64,000 bases of DNA from Sphingobium sp. TKS. GTDB taxonomy: Bacteria; Pseudomonadota; Alphaproteobacteria; Sphingomonadales; Sphingomonadaceae. A model generated the notes under the pieces. The model did no database searches. It was not told the origin of the DNA and saw nothing but the letters and a program-made list of their open reading frames with translations. Location: NCBI RefSeq assembly GCF_001563265.1, contig NZ_CP005083.1:2979001-3043000 (forward strand), in the 5' to 3' direction. Below are positions 1-11,247 of the stretch, in pieces; positions within the stretch are counted from its first letter, which is position 1, and every line of letters starts with the position of its first letter. A program made the position numbers and the translations under genes.

Positions 1-345
1 TATTCGCTGTTCGACACGAAGCTGCTGGTCGATCTGGTCGGACCGGCACGGGCCAAGCGCATCCTGTTCACCGCCGCGCTGCACGATGCGCAGGAAGCGC
101 TCGCCATCGGCCTCATTGACCAGATCGCGCCTGCCCCGCTGGAGACGGCGATGGAACTGGCCCGTGTGATGGCGGGCAACGCCCAGCATTCGATCCGCTC
201 GTCCAAGGCGATCATCCGCCGCATCCTGGATGGGCAGGCCGATGACGATGCCGTCACATTGGCCATGTTCCGCGACGCCTTCACCCTCCCCGATTTCAGC
301 GAAGGGGTAACGGCCTTCCGCGAAAAGCGGCGTCCTGATTTCTGA
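1..345 (+). CDS. enoyl-CoA hydratase/isomerase family protein, C-terminal part
   Basis: This is the last 114 residues of a crotonase-fold protein whose start lies left of the window. The reading frame is open from base 1 to a TGA at 343-345. The segment 'ALHDAQEALAIGLIDQI' is the usual crotonase stretch after the active site. The ending 'EGVTAFREKRRPDF' is the typical C-terminal trimerisation tail of enoyl-CoA hydratases. The family hydrates or isomerises acyl-CoA thioesters in fatty-acid or aromatic-acid breakdown. The exact substrate cannot be told from this fragment because the oxyanion-hole and catalytic glutamate regions are outside the window. Confidence 0.88.
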   Translation, partial: YSLFDTKLLVDLVGPARAKRILFTAALHDAQEALAIGLIDQIAPAPLETAMELARVMAGNAQHSIRSSKAIIRRILDGQADDDAVTLAMFRDAFTLPDFSEGVTAFREKRRPDF

Positions 346-495
346 CCTAACTACCGCAAATTTCATCCAAATCGGACTAACATCTCATCCGATCCGGAAA
401 TATTTGTTAAGGATCAGCTTATACCGCTTGCCCGGCGTGTAAGTCAGGCTGAAGCGCGCACGACCTTCGACGATAAAAGGAACAGGCCCAACAGA

Positions 496-1668
496 GTGGG
501 AGAGAATTTCGCCTTCTTCCTGCCCGTCATGATGGCAAGCTTCGGCGTGGTTTTCGGCTTTGTCTGGAGCCTGCGCGTGCGCGCCGCCGGATATTGGAGC
601 GGCGCCTATATCTGCGTGGCGGGCGGTTTTGCGGTGCCGGCGGGATTCGCGCTGGTTCCCACGCCCGTCTGGGGTTTCGTGGCGGACCTGCTGTTCGCCA
701 GCGGCTTCCTGCTGTTCAGCCAGGCTCTGCTGGAGCGATGGCGGCCGAACTGGCTGCTGCGGGCGCGGATCGCGATCTGGGCTTTGTCGTTGCTGCTCTG
801 TGCGGTCGCTCTTGCGCTGGGCAATCTGCCCCTCGAACTGGTTGCGTCCGATTTCGGCTGCTTCCTGCTGATCGGCCTGCCGCTGGTCGCGGGCAAGGAT
901 CATCTCGGCAACTGGTCCGACCGCATCCTGTTCAGCGCGACGGCGCTGGTTGCTCTGGATAATCTGGCGCGGGGCAGCACTGTGCCGCTCACCTTGTCTG
1001 GCGGCAGCTTCCAGAGCAGCGACTATGCCTTTCTGATGCAGGCGCTGGCCTGCATTTTCGGCCTTTTCCTCGCTCTGGCCGCGCTCGCGGCGAACATGCT
1101 CGATCTGCTCACCCGCTATCAGCGCGACGCGCTGCACGATCCGCTTTCCGGCCTGCTCAACCGGCGGGGTTTTGACGATGCCATCAACCAACGGATACGC
1201 AAGCAGCCGACGCAGGGCAGCCTCATCGTCTGCGACATCGATCATTTCAAGACGATCAACGATGCCTATGGCCATGCCCTGGGCGATCGCGTGATCGTCG
1301 CGCTGGCCAGGATATTGGCCCGGTTTGCGCCTGTCGGCGCCGTCACGGCCCGCTTCGGCGGCGAGGAATTCGTGCTGTTCCTGCCCGATACCCATGCAGC
1401 CCGAGCAGCCGGGATCGCCAACGACATTCGCGAGAGCATCGCGCAAGAAGTCGCTGATCAGTTCGGTCTGTCGCGTCCTCTCACCGCCAGCTTCGGCCTG
1501 TCGACCGCCCAGCGCGGGGATGCCTCGATTCATGACGCCATCGCGCGGGCCGACGCGGCGCTCTATCAGGCCAAGACGCGCGGCCGCAACCGGGTTTGCG
1601 TACGGCGGGCGCTATCGGCACCGGACACAGCCATGGTCGATCCGCAATCCCGGGCTTGCAACGCTTAA
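496..1668 (+). CDS. membrane-anchored diguanylate cyclase (GGDEF)
   Basis: Protein of 390 residues. Residues 1 to about 205 are hydrophobic, with several membrane segments and no recognised extracellular ligand domain. The rest is a GGDEF domain starting near 'DPLSGLLNRRGFDDAI'. The signature is GGEEF at residues 288-292, a form that is normally active, so the enzyme should make cyclic di-GMP from two GTP. The RxxD inhibitory site expected five residues upstream is absent, so product feedback through that site is unlikely. No EAL domain is present. The start is GTG; the ATGs of residues 12 and 13 are alternatives. A possible 'aaagga' ribosome site lies about 14 bases upstream of the GTG. The gene stands alone, convergent with lpdA. 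Confidence 0.9.
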   Translation: MGENFAFFLPVMMASFGVVFGFVWSLRVRAAGYWSGAYICVAGGFAVPAGFALVPTPVWGFVADLLFASGFLLFSQALLERWRPNWLLRARIAIWALSLLLCAVALALGNLPLELVASDFGCFLLIGLPLVAGKDHLGNWSDRILFSATALVALDNLARGSTVPLTLSGGSFQSSDYAFLMQALACIFGLFLALAALAANMLDLLTRYQRDALHDPLSGLLNRRGFDDAINQRIRKQPTQGSLIVCDIDHFKTINDAYGHALGDRVIVALARILARFAPVGAVTARFGGEEFVLFLPDTHAARAAGIANDIRESIAQEVADQFGLSRPLTASFGLSTAQRGDASIHDAIARADAALYQAKTRGRNRVCVRRALSAPDTAMVDPQSRACNA

Positions 1669-1694
1669 AGCGCTGGCCTCACCTGGCTCCAAAA

Positions 1695-1723
1695 TGAAAA
1701 AGGCCGCCCCAAAAGGGCAGCCT
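1695..1723 (-). terminator. rho-independent terminator after lpdA
   Basis: Read on the minus strand, an aggctgccc / gggcggcct stem (one G-T pair) with a short T-rich loop is followed at once by a run of five T. It sits about 30 bases past the lpdA stop and would end the mdh-sucD-sucA-sucB-lpdA transcript. It also faces the end of the diguanylate cyclase gene. Confidence 0.75.
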
Positions 1724-1751
1724 CCTCATTCCCGCGCGAAGTAGGCGCCGA

Positions 1752-3152
1752 TCAAATATGGATCGGCTTGCCGGTCACGGCCATGGCCGCTTCCTTGATC
1801 GCCTCGCTGTGCGTCGGATGCGCATGGCAGGTATAGGCAATGTCTTCGCTCGACGCGCCGAATTCCATCGCCTGCGCCGCCTGCGCGATCATCGTGCCCG
1901 CGACCGAAGCGATGATCCAAACGCCCAACACCTTGTCGGTCTCGGCATCGGCGATGATCTTCACGAAGCCGTCCGGCTCATGATTGGTCTTGGCGCGGCT
2001 GTTCGCCATCATCGGGAACTTGCCGACCTTGACCGCGCCCTTTTCCTTGGCGGCTTCTTCGGTGAGGCCCACGCCGGCGATTTCCGGCTTGGTGTAAACC
2101 ACCGACGGGATCACCTCATGGTTCACGATGCCGGTCAGACCCGCAATATTCTCGGCCACGGCAATGCCTTCATCCTCGGCCTTGTGCGCGAGCATCGGCC
2201 CCGGAATGACGTCACCGATCGCCCAGACGCCCGGAACCTTGGTCGCGAACTCATGATCGGTTTCGATCTGACCACGCGCATTGAGTTCCAGACCGATCTT
2301 GTCGAGGCCCAGGCCTTCCGTGTTCGGACGGCGACCGATCGACACCAGCACGACATCGGCCTCGATCTTCTCGGCCGCGCCACCTGCAGCGGGTTCGACG
2401 GTCAGCGTCACGCCCTTCTTGCCGACCTCAGCGCCCGTGACCTTGGTGCCGAGCTTATACTCGAAGCCCTGCTTCTTGAAGATCTTGTTCGCTTCCTTGC
2501 GGACTTCGCCGTCCATGCCGGGCAGGATCTGGTCGAGATATTCGACAACGGTCACCTTCGCGCCGACGCGACGCCACACCGAACCCAGCTCCAGCCCAAT
2601 GACGCCGCCGCCGACGACGACCAGATGACCCGGAACCTTATCCAGTTCCAGCGCGCCGGTCGAATCGACGATCTTGCCGCCCTTGTTATCGACCGCGACT
2701 CCGGCAAGCGGCGTGACCGACGAGCCGGTGGCGATGACGATGTTCTTCGCCGTCACCTTCTTGCCCGCGACTTCCACCGTGTTGGCGCCGGTGAAGGTCG
2801 CCAGACCCTTCAGCCAGTCGACCTTGTTCTTCTTGAACAGATATTCGATGCCGCCGGTCAGGCCCTTCACCGCTTCCTTGCGCTGGCCCTGCATGGTGTC
2901 GAGGTCCAGGCTCATCTTGTCGATCTTCACGCCCAGCTTGGCGAGCGCGCCGTTCGCGGCTTCCTCGTAGAGTTCCGAAGCGTGCAGCAGCGCCTTGGAC
3001 GGGATGCAGCCGACATTGAGGCATGTGCCGCCCAGCGTCTCGCGGCTTTCGGCGCAGGCGGTCTTGAGGCCAAGCTGCGCCGCGCGGATTGCGGCGACAT
3101 AGCCGCCCGGACCCGCGCCGATTATAAGGACGTCATAGTCGAAGTCAGCCAT
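1752..3152 (-). CDS. lpdA: dihydrolipoyl dehydrogenase (E3)
   Basis: Flavoprotein of 466 residues that reoxidises dihydrolipoamide of 2-oxoacid dehydrogenases with NAD+. The FAD-binding motif GAGPGG lies at residues 12-17. The redox-active disulfide is Cys44/Cys49 in 'GGTCLNVGCIPSK', and a second dinucleotide fold is at 'VVGGGVIGLELGSVW'. The C-terminal interface motif 'HAHPTHSE' carries the catalytic histidine. The start at 'MADFDYDV' is preceded by 'ggaga' at a good distance; an upstream in-frame extension of 18 residues is not protein-like. As the last gene of the 2-oxoglutarate dehydrogenase operon it most likely serves this complex. It may also be shared with pyruvate dehydrogenase. Confidence 0.97.
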   Translation of the reverse strand: MADFDYDVLIIGAGPGGYVAAIRAAQLGLKTACAESRETLGGTCLNVGCIPSKALLHASELYEEAANGALAKLGVKIDKMSLDLDTMQGQRKEAVKGLTGGIEYLFKKNKVDWLKGLATFTGANTVEVAGKKVTAKNIVIATGSSVTPLAGVAVDNKGGKIVDSTGALELDKVPGHLVVVGGGVIGLELGSVWRRVGAKVTVVEYLDQILPGMDGEVRKEANKIFKKQGFEYKLGTKVTGAEVGKKGVTLTVEPAAGGAAEKIEADVVLVSIGRRPNTEGLGLDKIGLELNARGQIETDHEFATKVPGVWAIGDVIPGPMLAHKAEDEGIAVAENIAGLTGIVNHEVIPSVVYTKPEIAGVGLTEEAAKEKGAVKVGKFPMMANSRAKTNHEPDGFVKIIADAETDKVLGVWIIASVAGTMIAQAAQAMEFGASSEDIAYTCHAHPTHSEAIKEAAMAVTGKPIHI

Positions 3153-3283
3153 AACAATCTCCGTTCGCCCTTGGACCGAGTCACTTGCCTCGGTCCAACC
3201 TGTCAAAGGGCATTACTTCTTTCGTCCCATAAAAAGGACGGGGCTTCGACAGGCGCAGCCCGAACGGGATGAATGGACAAACC

Positions 3284-4531
3284 TTACAGGTCGATCAACA
3301 GGCGGGTCGGATCTTCGATCGCATTCTTCACCGCGACGAGGAAGGTCACCGCTTCGCGACCGTCGATCAGGCGATGATCATAGCTGAGCGCCAGATACAT
3401 CATCGGACGGATGACGATCTGGCCATCGCGGACGACCGGACGGTCCTCGATGCGGTGGAGGCCCAGCACCGCCGACTGCGGCGGGTTGATGATCGGGCTG
3501 GACAGCAGCGAACCGAAGACCCCGCCATTGGAGATGGTGAAGGTGCCGCCCTTCATATCGTCCATGGTGAGCGTGCCATCCTTGGCCTTCTTGCCGAAGC
3601 TGCCGATGGTCTTCTCGATCTCGGCAACGCTCAGGCTCTCTGCATTGCGGATCACGGGCACGACCAGACCGTTCGGCGCCGACACCGCCACCGAGATATC
3701 GGCAAAGTCGTTATAGACGATCTCGTCGCCCTCGATCTGCGCATTGACGCCAGGGATGTCCCGCAGCGCCATGCAGACGGCCTTGGTGAAGAAGCCCATG
3801 AAGCCCAGGCGGACGCCATGCTTCTTCTCGAACAGATCCTTATATTTGGCGCGCGCCTCGATGACGTTGGTCATATCGACGTCGTTGTAGGTGGTGAGCA
3901 ACGCGGCGTTGTTCTGCGCTTCCTTCAGCCGCTTGGCGACCGTCTGGCGCAGGCGGGTCATCTTGACGCGTTCCTGCGCACGGCTCGGACCGGCGGCGGG
4001 AGCGGCGGCGGCAGGCGCTGCGGCAGGGGCCGAAGCGGCAGCCTTGGCGGTGCCCGCAGCGGCAGCAGCGACGACATCGTCCTTGGTCAGGCGGCCATCC
4101 TTGCCGGTGCCCTTGATCTTGCTCGGGTCAAGGCCATGTTCCAGCACCAGACGGCGAACCGCCGGCGACAGGGTCAGATTGCCGCCTTCGTCCTCATCGG
4201 AAGCGACAGGCGCCGCAACCGAAGCCGCTGGCGCCGTTGCAGCAGCCTCTGCCTTGGCGGCGGGCGCTGCGGCAGGAGCAGCCGCAGCGCCCGCGCCCGC
4301 ATTCACATAGGCCAGCAGCGCGCCGACCTGAACCGTGTCGCCTTCCTTGGCAACGATGTCGCCCAGCACGCCCGCAACCGGCGCGGGCACGTCGACCGCG
4401 ACCTTGTCGGTTTCCAGGGACACGATGGGCTCGTCGGCCTTCACGGCCTCACCGGGCTTCTTGAGCCACTGACCAACGGTTGCTTCGGTAACGGATTCGC
4501 CCAGCGTGGGGACTTTGACTTCGGTGGCCAT
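3284..4531 (-). CDS. sucB: 2-oxoglutarate dehydrogenase E2, dihydrolipoyl succinyltransferase
   Basis: Protein of 415 residues forming the core of the 2-oxoglutarate dehydrogenase complex; it passes the succinyl group to CoA. Order of parts: one lipoyl domain (residues 1-75, lipoylated Lys43 in 'ETDKVAVDV'), an Ala/Pro-rich linker, a peripheral-subunit binding domain (about 115-155), a second Ala/Pro linker, and the catalytic domain ending with 'DHRLIDG' (His386, Asp390). It begins 8 bases after the sucA stop, so the two are co-transcribed and probably coupled. A 131-base spacer separates it from lpdA. The long low-complexity linkers are normal for this family. Confidence 0.97.
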   Translation of the reverse strand: MATEVKVPTLGESVTEATVGQWLKKPGEAVKADEPIVSLETDKVAVDVPAPVAGVLGDIVAKEGDTVQVGALLAYVNAGAGAAAAPAAAPAAKAEAAATAPAASVAAPVASDEDEGGNLTLSPAVRRLVLEHGLDPSKIKGTGKDGRLTKDDVVAAAAAGTAKAAASAPAAAPAAAAPAAGPSRAQERVKMTRLRQTVAKRLKEAQNNAALLTTYNDVDMTNVIEARAKYKDLFEKKHGVRLGFMGFFTKAVCMALRDIPGVNAQIEGDEIVYNDFADISVAVSAPNGLVVPVIRNAESLSVAEIEKTIGSFGKKAKDGTLTMDDMKGGTFTISNGGVFGSLLSSPIINPPQSAVLGLHRIEDRPVVRDGQIVIRPMMYLALSYDHRLIDGREAVTFLVAVKNAIEDPTRLLIDL

Positions 4532-4539
4532 GAGCTTGT

Positions 4540-7335
4540 TCAGCCTTTCTTCTGGCGACGGATTTCTTCACGGACGCTGTGACCCAGCGCATCGGCAACA
4601 AGGGCGCCCTGTTCGGCCACATGGCGCTTGGCGAGGCCCGTTGCGGGCGACGCCGAGGCCTTGCGACCGGCATAGCGAGCGCGCATCGGCGCCTTGCCGG
4701 CCTGGGCCAGCGCTTCCTCGATATAGGGCTCCACGAAGAACCAGGCGCCGTTGTTGCGCGGTTCCTCCTGACACCAGACGACATGCTCCAGCTTCGTCAT
4801 GCGCTCGATGCGCTTTGCAAGAGCCTCGGTCGCGAACGGGTAGATCTGTTCGATGCGAACGATCTGCACGTCCGTGTCGCCAGCGGCGTCCCGGGCTTCC
4901 ATCAGGTCGTAGAAGACCTTGCCGGAACATAGAACCAGCCGCCTGGTATCCTGGTCGGGCGCCGCATTGGGGTCCGACAGGATGCGCTTGAAGTGCGTTT
5001 CGCCCAGGAAGTCCTCAGCCTTGCTGACCGCCGACTTGTGACGCAGCAGCGACTTGGGCGCCATAATGATGAGCGGCTTGCGGAAAGGCCGCAGCATCTG
5101 ACGGCGCAGGACGTGGAAATAATTGGCCGGGGTCGTGATGTTCGCGACCTGGATATTTCCTTCCGCGCAAAGCTGGAGATAACGCTCCAGACGGGCCGAG
5201 CTATGTTCCGGACCCTGCCCTTCATAGCCATGCGGCAGCAGGCAGACCAGGCCGTTGGACCGCAGCCACTTGGTCTCCGACGAAGCGATATACTGGTCGA
5301 AGATGATCTGCGCGCCGTTGGCGAAATCACCGAACTGCGCTTCCCAAAGCACCAGGCTCTTCGGGTCCGCCAGCGCGAAGCCATATTCGAAGCCGAGCAC
5401 GCCATATTCGGAGAGCGGCGAGTCCAGCACCTCGAAACGGCCATGCGGCACGGTCGAGAGCGGGATGTACTTGTTCTCCGTATCCTGGTCGGTCCAGACG
5501 GCGTGACGCTGGCTGAAAGTGCCGCGCCCGGAGTCCTGACCCGACAGGCGGACGCCATAGCCTTCCGACAGCAGCGAACCGAAAGCCAAGGCCTCGCCGG
5601 TCGCCCAGTCGAAATTCTCGCCGGTCTTGAACATCTCCGCCTTGGCGTCGATCACGCGCTTCAACGTCTTGTGGACGTTATGGCCTTCCGGGATCGTCGT
5701 CAGCGTCTTGCCCAGGCTGTCGAACAGCTTCTGGCTGATCGCGGACTCGACGCTCTGGCGGGTGGTTTCGGCGTCGGCGGGCTTGTGCAGGCCCGACCAG
5801 CGACCGGCGAACCAGTCGGCCTTGTTGGGCTTGTAGCTTTTCGCCGCCTCGAACTCTTCCTCCAGATGGTTGACGAAATCGCCCGTCACCTGGCTGACGA
5901 AATCGTCGTCGACCACGCCTTCAGCCTTCAATCGCGCCGAATAGACGTCGCTGACCGGCGGATGCTGGCGGATCTTCGCGTACATCTGCGGCTGGGTGAA
6001 GGAAGGCTCGTCGCCCTCATTGTGACCGAAGCGGCGATAGCACCACATGTCGATCACGATGTCGCGGTGGAAGGTCTGGCGATATTCCATCGCCAGCTTG
6101 CACGCGAAGGTAACCGCTTCCGGATCGTCGCCATTGATGTGCAGGATCGGCGCCTGAACGCCCTTCGCGACATCGCTGGGATAGGGCGACCCGCGCGAGA
6201 ATTGCGGCGAGGTCGTGAAACCGATCTGGTTGTTGACGATGAAGTGGATGCAACCGCCGGTATTGTAACCGGAAACGCCCGAGAAGCCGAGGCATTCCCA
6301 AACGATGCCCTGGCCGGCAAATGCCGCGTCGCCATGGATCAGCACGGGCAGAACCTGCTCATGCTTGGTCAGGTCGTCGCGGAAAGTCTGCTGCGCGCGG
6401 ACCTTGCCCAGCACCACCGGATCGACGGTTTCCAGGTGCGAGGGGTTGGGAACCAGCGACATGTGAACCTTGACGCCGTCAAATTCCCGGTCGGTCGAAG
6501 TGCCGAGGTGATATTTCACGTCGCCCGAACCGCCGACATCTTCGGGATTGGCGGTACCGCCCGAAAATTCGTGGAAGATGACGCGAAAGCCCTTGGCCAT
6601 CACATTGGCGAGCACGTTCAGGCGGCCACGATGGGCCATGCCGTAAACGATCTCCCGCACGCCCTGCGCGCCGCCATATTTGATGATGGCTTCCAGCGCC
6701 GGGATCATCGATTCGCCGCCGTCCAGGCCGAAGCGCTTGGTGCCGACATATTTGCGGCCCAGGAACTTCTCATATTGTTCGGCGTGGATCACCTTGGACA
6801 GGATCGCCTTCTTGCCTTCCGGCGTGAAGTGGATTTCCTTGTCCTTGCCCTCCAGGCGATCCTGCAGGAAGCGACGCTCCTCCACATCAGCGATGTGCAT
6901 ATATTCCAGGCCGACATTGCCGCAATAATTGGTGCGCAGGATCGCCACGATCTCGCGAACGGTCGCATATTGCACGCCCAGCGTACCGCCCAGATAGACC
7001 TTCTTATCCAGATCGGTCAGGCCGTGATATTCCGGCGTCAGGTCCGCCGGCAGGTCACGTTGGGTCAGGCCCAGCGGATCGAGATTAGCGGCCAGATGTC
7101 CGCGGACGCGATAGGTGCGGATCAGCATCTGCGCGCGGATTGCATCGTCGGCCGCACTGACGGCATCCGTATCCGAAACCGCCTTGCCCGCAGCCTTGGC
7201 GGCGGCCTTCACGGCCACCTGCATCTGCGTGGGGTCAAGCGCCCCGGTCAGGTCGTCGGTATCGATCGGCGGCCAGTTGGTGCGCGCCCAGCTTGGCCCG
7301 CGCTCGATTTCGAAATCCTGGTTCTCGTAGCCCAT
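4540..7335 (-). CDS. sucA: 2-oxoglutarate dehydrogenase E1 (thiamine-diphosphate decarboxylase)
   Basis: Protein of 931 residues, the usual length for this subunit. It decarboxylates 2-oxoglutarate and transfers the succinyl group to the lipoyl arm of E2. The short N-terminal region is followed by the family segments '[13 protein letters not shown]', '[14 protein letters not shown]' and '[15 protein letters not shown]'. The ThDP/metal-binding part is '[15 protein letters not shown]' to '[14 protein letters not shown]'. Second-half motifs such as '[15 protein letters not shown]' and '[15 protein letters not shown]' are intact. It sits between sucD (86-base spacer holding a perfect hairpin) and sucB (8-base spacer). 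This gives the order sucD-sucA-sucB-lpdA. Confidence 0.97.
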   Translation of the reverse strand: MGYENQDFEIERGPSWARTNWPPIDTDDLTGALDPTQMQVAVKAAAKAAGKAVSDTDAVSAADDAIRAQMLIRTYRVRGHLAANLDPLGLTQRDLPADLTPEYHGLTDLDKKVYLGGTLGVQYATVREIVAILRTNYCGNVGLEYMHIADVEERRFLQDRLEGKDKEIHFTPEGKKAILSKVIHAEQYEKFLGRKYVGTKRFGLDGGESMIPALEAIIKYGGAQGVREIVYGMAHRGRLNVLANVMAKGFRVIFHEFSGGTANPEDVGGSGDVKYHLGTSTDREFDGVKVHMSLVPNPSHLETVDPVVLGKVRAQQTFRDDLTKHEQVLPVLIHGDAAFAGQGIVWECLGFSGVSGYNTGGCIHFIVNNQIGFTTSPQFSRGSPYPSDVAKGVQAPILHINGDDPEAVTFACKLAMEYRQTFHRDIVIDMWCYRRFGHNEGDEPSFTQPQMYAKIRQHPPVSDVYSARLKAEGVVDDDFVSQVTGDFVNHLEEEFEAAKSYKPNKADWFAGRWSGLHKPADAETTRQSVESAISQKLFDSLGKTLTTIPEGHNVHKTLKRVIDAKAEMFKTGENFDWATGEALAFGSLLSEGYGVRLSGQDSGRGTFSQRHAVWTDQDTENKYIPLSTVPHGRFEVLDSPLSEYGVLGFEYGFALADPKSLVLWEAQFGDFANGAQIIFDQYIASSETKWLRSNGLVCLLPHGYEGQGPEHSSARLERYLQLCAEGNIQVANITTPANYFHVLRRQMLRPFRKPLIIMAPKSLLRHKSAVSKAEDFLGETHFKRILSDPNAAPDQDTRRLVLCSGKVFYDLMEARDAAGDTDVQIVRIEQIYPFATEALAKRIERMTKLEHVVWCQEEPRNNGAWFFVEPYIEEALAQAGKAPMRARYAGRKASASPATGLAKRHVAEQGALVADALGHSVREEIRRQKKG

Positions 7336-7381
7336 TTCTCACGTCCCATGCCGACCGCGTGCAGTCGCGGAGCGGGGTAAC

Positions 7382-7409
7382 AGATGGCCGGGGTGCAGCC
7401 CGGCCATCT
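7382..7409 (-). repeat. perfect 11-bp hairpin in the sucD-sucA spacer
   Basis: Arms 7382-7392 (agatggccggg) and 7399-7409 (cccggccatct) pair without mismatch around a six-base loop. On the minus strand the hairpin follows the sucD stop by 12 bases and is not followed by a T run. It is therefore better read as an RNA processing or stability element than as a full terminator. Confidence 0.6.
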
Positions 7410-7421
7410 CACATGGCTTGA

Positions 7422-8306
7422 TCAGCCCTTCAACACTTCCAGCAGGGTCGTGCCGAGTTCCGACGGGCTGGCGGCAACCTTGATGCCGGCCGCTTCCATC
7501 GCCGCGATCTTGCTCTCGGCGTCGCCCTTGCCGCCCGACACGATCGCGCCGGCATGGCCCATGCGACGGCCCGGAGGCGCCGTGCGGCCCGCGATGAAGC
7601 CAGCCATCGGCTTCTTGCGGCCCTTCTTGGCTTCGTCGATCAGGAACTGGGCAGCCTGTTCTTCCGCGTCGCCGCCGATTTCACCGATCATGATGATCGA
7701 TTCGGTGGCGTCGTCGGCCAGGAACAGTTCCAGCACGTCGATGAAGTTGGTGCCGTTGACCGGGTCGCCGCCGATGCCGACCGCGGTGGTCTGGCCCAGG
7801 CCCGCATTGGTGGTCTGGAACACGGCTTCATAGGTGAGCGTGCCCGAGCGCGACACGACGCCGACCGAACCCTTGGAGAAGATGTTGCCGGGCATGATGC
7901 CGATCTTGCATTCGCCGGGCGTCAGCAGGCCGGGGCAGTTCGGGCCGATCAGGCGCGACTTGCTGCCCGACAAGGAGCGCTTCACCTTCACCATGTCCAG
8001 CACCGGAATGCCTTCGGTGATGCAGACGATCAGCGGGATTTCGGCGTCGATCGCTTCCAGGATCGAGTCGGCCGCGAACGGCGGCGGAACATAGATGACC
8101 GAAGCGTCGGCGCCAGTCTTCGACTTGGCTTCGGCAACGGTGTCAAACATGGGCAGACCGATATGGGTCGTGCCGCCCTTGCCCGGCGTGACGCCGCCGA
8201 CCATCTGCGTGCCATAGGCAAGCGCGGTTTCAGTGTGAAAGGTACCGGTGGCACCGGTCATACCCTGGGTGATGACCTTGGTGTTCTTGTTCACCAGAAT
8301 GGACAT
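7422..8306 (-). CDS. sucD: succinyl-CoA synthetase alpha subunit
   Basis: Protein of 294 residues. With SucC it converts succinyl-CoA, phosphate and NDP into succinate, CoA and NTP. The CoA-binding domain is N-terminal ('[16 protein letters not shown]'). The phosphorylated active-site histidine is His251 in '[13 protein letters not shown]', and '[12 protein letters not shown]' is also typical. It lies downstream of mdh on the same strand, with a 104-base spacer containing a hairpin. The partner gene sucC, usually directly upstream, is absent here: mdh takes that place. Since the alpha subunit is intact, sucC is presumably elsewhere in the genome. Confidence 0.96.
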   Translation of the reverse strand: MSILVNKNTKVITQGMTGATGTFHTETALAYGTQMVGGVTPGKGGTTHIGLPMFDTVAEAKSKTGADASVIYVPPPFAADSILEAIDAEIPLIVCITEGIPVLDMVKVKRSLSGSKSRLIGPNCPGLLTPGECKIGIMPGNIFSKGSVGVVSRSGTLTYEAVFQTTNAGLGQTTAVGIGGDPVNGTNFIDVLELFLADDATESIIMIGEIGGDAEEQAAQFLIDEAKKGRKKPMAGFIAGRTAPPGRRMGHAGAIVSGGKGDAESKIAAMEAAGIKVAASPSELGTTLLEVLKG

Positions 8307-8353
8307 GTCAGTCCCTTTATCTTCTGTGGACGTGGCACTTTGGGTCTAAAAGC

Positions 8354-8390
8354 AGCCCGCCCCAGGCTGCGCACTTACCTGGAGCGGGCT
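8354..8390 (-). repeat. hairpin in the mdh-sucD spacer, possible partial terminator
   Basis: A 13-base stem (8354-8366 with 8378-8390, one mismatch) encloses an 11-base loop. On the minus strand it is followed by 'gctttta', a weak T run. Its place between mdh and sucD suggests partial termination or processing that sets the mdh to sucD ratio. That role is inference. Confidence 0.55.
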
Positions 8391-8410
8391 GGTGCAGCTC
8401 TTAAAAAGGC

Positions 8411-9379
<969 letters not shown>

Positions 9380-9570
9380 TCATCCTCCAAGCCATGAAAA
9401 CCGGAATTGCCGAAGCGCTTAAGCCTATCTGCCCGACGTTTCAACCGCGCAAAAGCGCTGATTCCAAATTATCTTTGCAATTTATTCGCAATTGCATTAG
9501 TGGGGCTTTTGCCTCTGTCATCCAAGCGCTCCTACCCTGGCGCATGGCCCTTCCCCACAGCGGCCACCTG

Positions 9571-9609
9571 CCGCACGCCTCCCTTTAAGGGAGCGTGCGG
9601 GCTCTTTTT
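9571..9609 (+). terminator. strong hairpin followed by T run, plus-strand orientation
   Basis: Arms 9571-9578 (ccgcacgc) and 9593-9600 (gcgtgcgg) are perfectly complementary. The inner tccctt/aaggga sequence can extend the stem, and 'gctcttttt' follows. It has the form of an intrinsic terminator for a plus-strand transcript, yet the 284-base spacer between mdh and zapE holds no plus-strand gene I can support. It could end a small RNA or stop antisense transcription. The rest of the spacer (9374-9570) shows only an AT-rich part. Confidence 0.55.
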
Positions 9610-9657
9610 CCTGATAATAGATTGTTACGAGATGAACGGACGTGCGGCAGGCCGAGA

Positions 9658-10785
9658 TTATTTCTCGCCCTGGCCATTCTCTCCGTGACCCAGGGCCAGA
9701 TAGTCGTCCGACTGCATTTCCATGAGGCGCGATACGGTGCGCTCAAATTCAAACGCGCCGTCGCCTTCCGGATAAAGCCGCGCAGGCTCCGCATCCGCCG
9801 AAGCGAGCAGTTTCACCTTATATTCGTACAGCGCGTCGATCAGCGTCACGAAGCGCGCCGCCTCATTGCGCTTTTCCGGCCCCAGCACCGGGATGCCCAC
9901 GATGATGACGCTGTGATATTTGCGCGCGATCGCCAGATAATCGGGCGCGCCGCGCGCCTCGGCGCAGAGGCGCTTGAAGGAAAAGACGGCCACGCCCTTC
10001 AGGCTCTTGGGCACATGCAGCGTGCGTCCGCCCTGCACCTTTATGTCTTCGGCCGGAACCTTGGCGCGATCCTCGACCGGATAGTCGGTCAGGCGGAAAA
10101 AGGCTTCGGACAGCGCCTTGGTCGCCGCCGGACCATTGGGCGCATGCCAAAGCTCGGCATCGCCCAGGCGATCGCGCCGGTAGTCGGTCGGCCCGTTCAG
10201 CGTCATGACGTCCAGCTTCAACTTGATCAGATCGATGAAAGGCAGGAAAAGCTGGCGGTTGAGACCGTTTTTGTAGAGTTCGTCCGGCTCGCGGTTGGAG
10301 GTGGTGACGATCGTCACCCGCTTTTCCAGCAAACCCGTAAACAGCCGCGACATGATGGCGGCGTCGGCCATATTGTTGACGACCATCTCGTCAAAGCAAA
10401 GCAGTCGCGCTTCCTCCGCCAGCGACTCGACCACCGGCGGGATAGGATCGCCCGTCTCCGACTTGCGCGCCTCTGCCAGCCGGGCATGCACGTCGAGCAT
10501 GAATTCGTGGAAATGCGCGCGCTTCTTGCGCTGGACATGAACCGTGTCGAAGAACAGGTCCATCAGCATCGATTTGCCCCGCCCGACGCCGCCCCACATA
10601 TAAAGGCCGCGCGGCGGTTCCGGCGCTTTGCGGAGCAGTTTCCACAGCGTCGAACCGCGCGGGGGCGTCGCTTCCAGTTCGTGCTGCAGCCGGTCGAGTC
10701 TCTCCGCCGCCGCCCGCTGATCAGGATCGCGCCGCAATTCGCCTGCCGCGACGAGCGCGTCATATCGGGCGATGACGCTGGTCAC
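9658..10785 (-). CDS. zapE: cell division/AFG1-like ATPase ZapE
   Basis: P-loop ATPase of 375 residues from the AFG1/ZapE (YhcM) family. Walker A is 'GGVGRGKS' with Lys71, Walker B is 'LLCFDEM', and 'TSNREPDELYKNGL' is the sensor region. Family members in E. coli influence Z-ring stability under stress; mitochondrial AFG1 acts in respiratory-complex quality control. The gene overlaps the thioesterase stop by four bases (ATGA), and the thioesterase follows sdhB by four bases. The three therefore form one operon, sdhB-thioesterase-zapE. Its place next to TCA and respiratory genes is suggestive of the quality-control role but proves nothing. Confidence 0.93.
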   Translation of the reverse strand: MTSVIARYDALVAAGELRRDPDQRAAAERLDRLQHELEATPPRGSTLWKLLRKAPEPPRGLYMWGGVGRGKSMLMDLFFDTVHVQRKKRAHFHEFMLDVHARLAEARKSETGDPIPPVVESLAEEARLLCFDEMVVNNMADAAIMSRLFTGLLEKRVTIVTTSNREPDELYKNGLNRQLFLPFIDLIKLKLDVMTLNGPTDYRRDRLGDAELWHAPNGPAATKALSEAFFRLTDYPVEDRAKVPAEDIKVQGGRTLHVPKSLKGVAVFSFKRLCAEARGAPDYLAIARKYHSVIIVGIPVLGPEKRNEAARFVTLIDALYEYKVKLLASADAEPARLYPEGDGAFEFERTVSRLMEMQSDDYLALGHGENGQGEK

Positions 10786-11243
10786 TTCGCGACAGACGCC
10801 TTGCGCACGGTCGCGGTCGATGCCGCGATCAGTTCATCATCCTGTGAAATGGTCAGGCGCAGGAACATCAACCGCCCCGTCTCGCGCAGCAATTCGATTT
10901 CCGCGCACAGATGCGGCCCTATCTTGCCTGAACCACAATATTGCATGGAAAGGTCAACGGTCACCGCAGCCGCCTGTTCCGGCCGGCCCATAGCCGCCAG
11001 CGCGGCAAAATAGGCATGATCGGCAAAACCGGCGAGAAAGCCGCCGTGCAGCGCGCCCAGCCGGTTGGCGTGCGACGGCCGGCTTTCCAGCATGACCGTC
11101 GCCTTGCCCGCCGCATCGCTGCGCGAATAGCTGGTGCCGATGGCCGAGTCGAGGAACGTTCCCGGCACCGTGTCGGTCCAGGACAGCCAGCCAGCCCATG
11201 GCCCATCGGCCACGGGGCTCAGATGACCCGCTCCGTCGCTCAC
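10782..11243 (-). CDS. PaaI-family hotdog thioesterase
   Basis: Protein of 153 residues with a single hotdog fold. The signature is 'RLGALHGGFLAGFADHAYF', where His-Gly-Gly starts the central helix, followed by beta strands such as 'AAAVTVDLSMQYCGSG'. Members hydrolyse acyl-CoA thioesters. The substrate cannot be read from the sequence. It starts four bases after the sdhB stop and overlaps zapE by four bases, which points to translational coupling in all three genes. Confidence 0.85.
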   Translation of the reverse strand: MSDGAGHLSPVADGPWAGWLSWTDTVPGTFLDSAIGTSYSRSDAAGKATVMLESRPSHANRLGALHGGFLAGFADHAYFAALAAMGRPEQAAAVTVDLSMQYCGSGKIGPHLCAEIELLRETGRLMFLRLTISQDDELIAASTATVRKASVAK

Positions 11244-11247
11244 CCTA

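Noticed and set aside
4993..7380. Long plus-strand open frame opposite sucA
   Set aside because: It is a GC-driven mirror of the sucA coding frame with an Arg/His/Gln-rich composition and no family motif. The same applies to the long frames opposite lpdA (1758-3272), sucB (3269-4582) and the RND pump (30444-32048).
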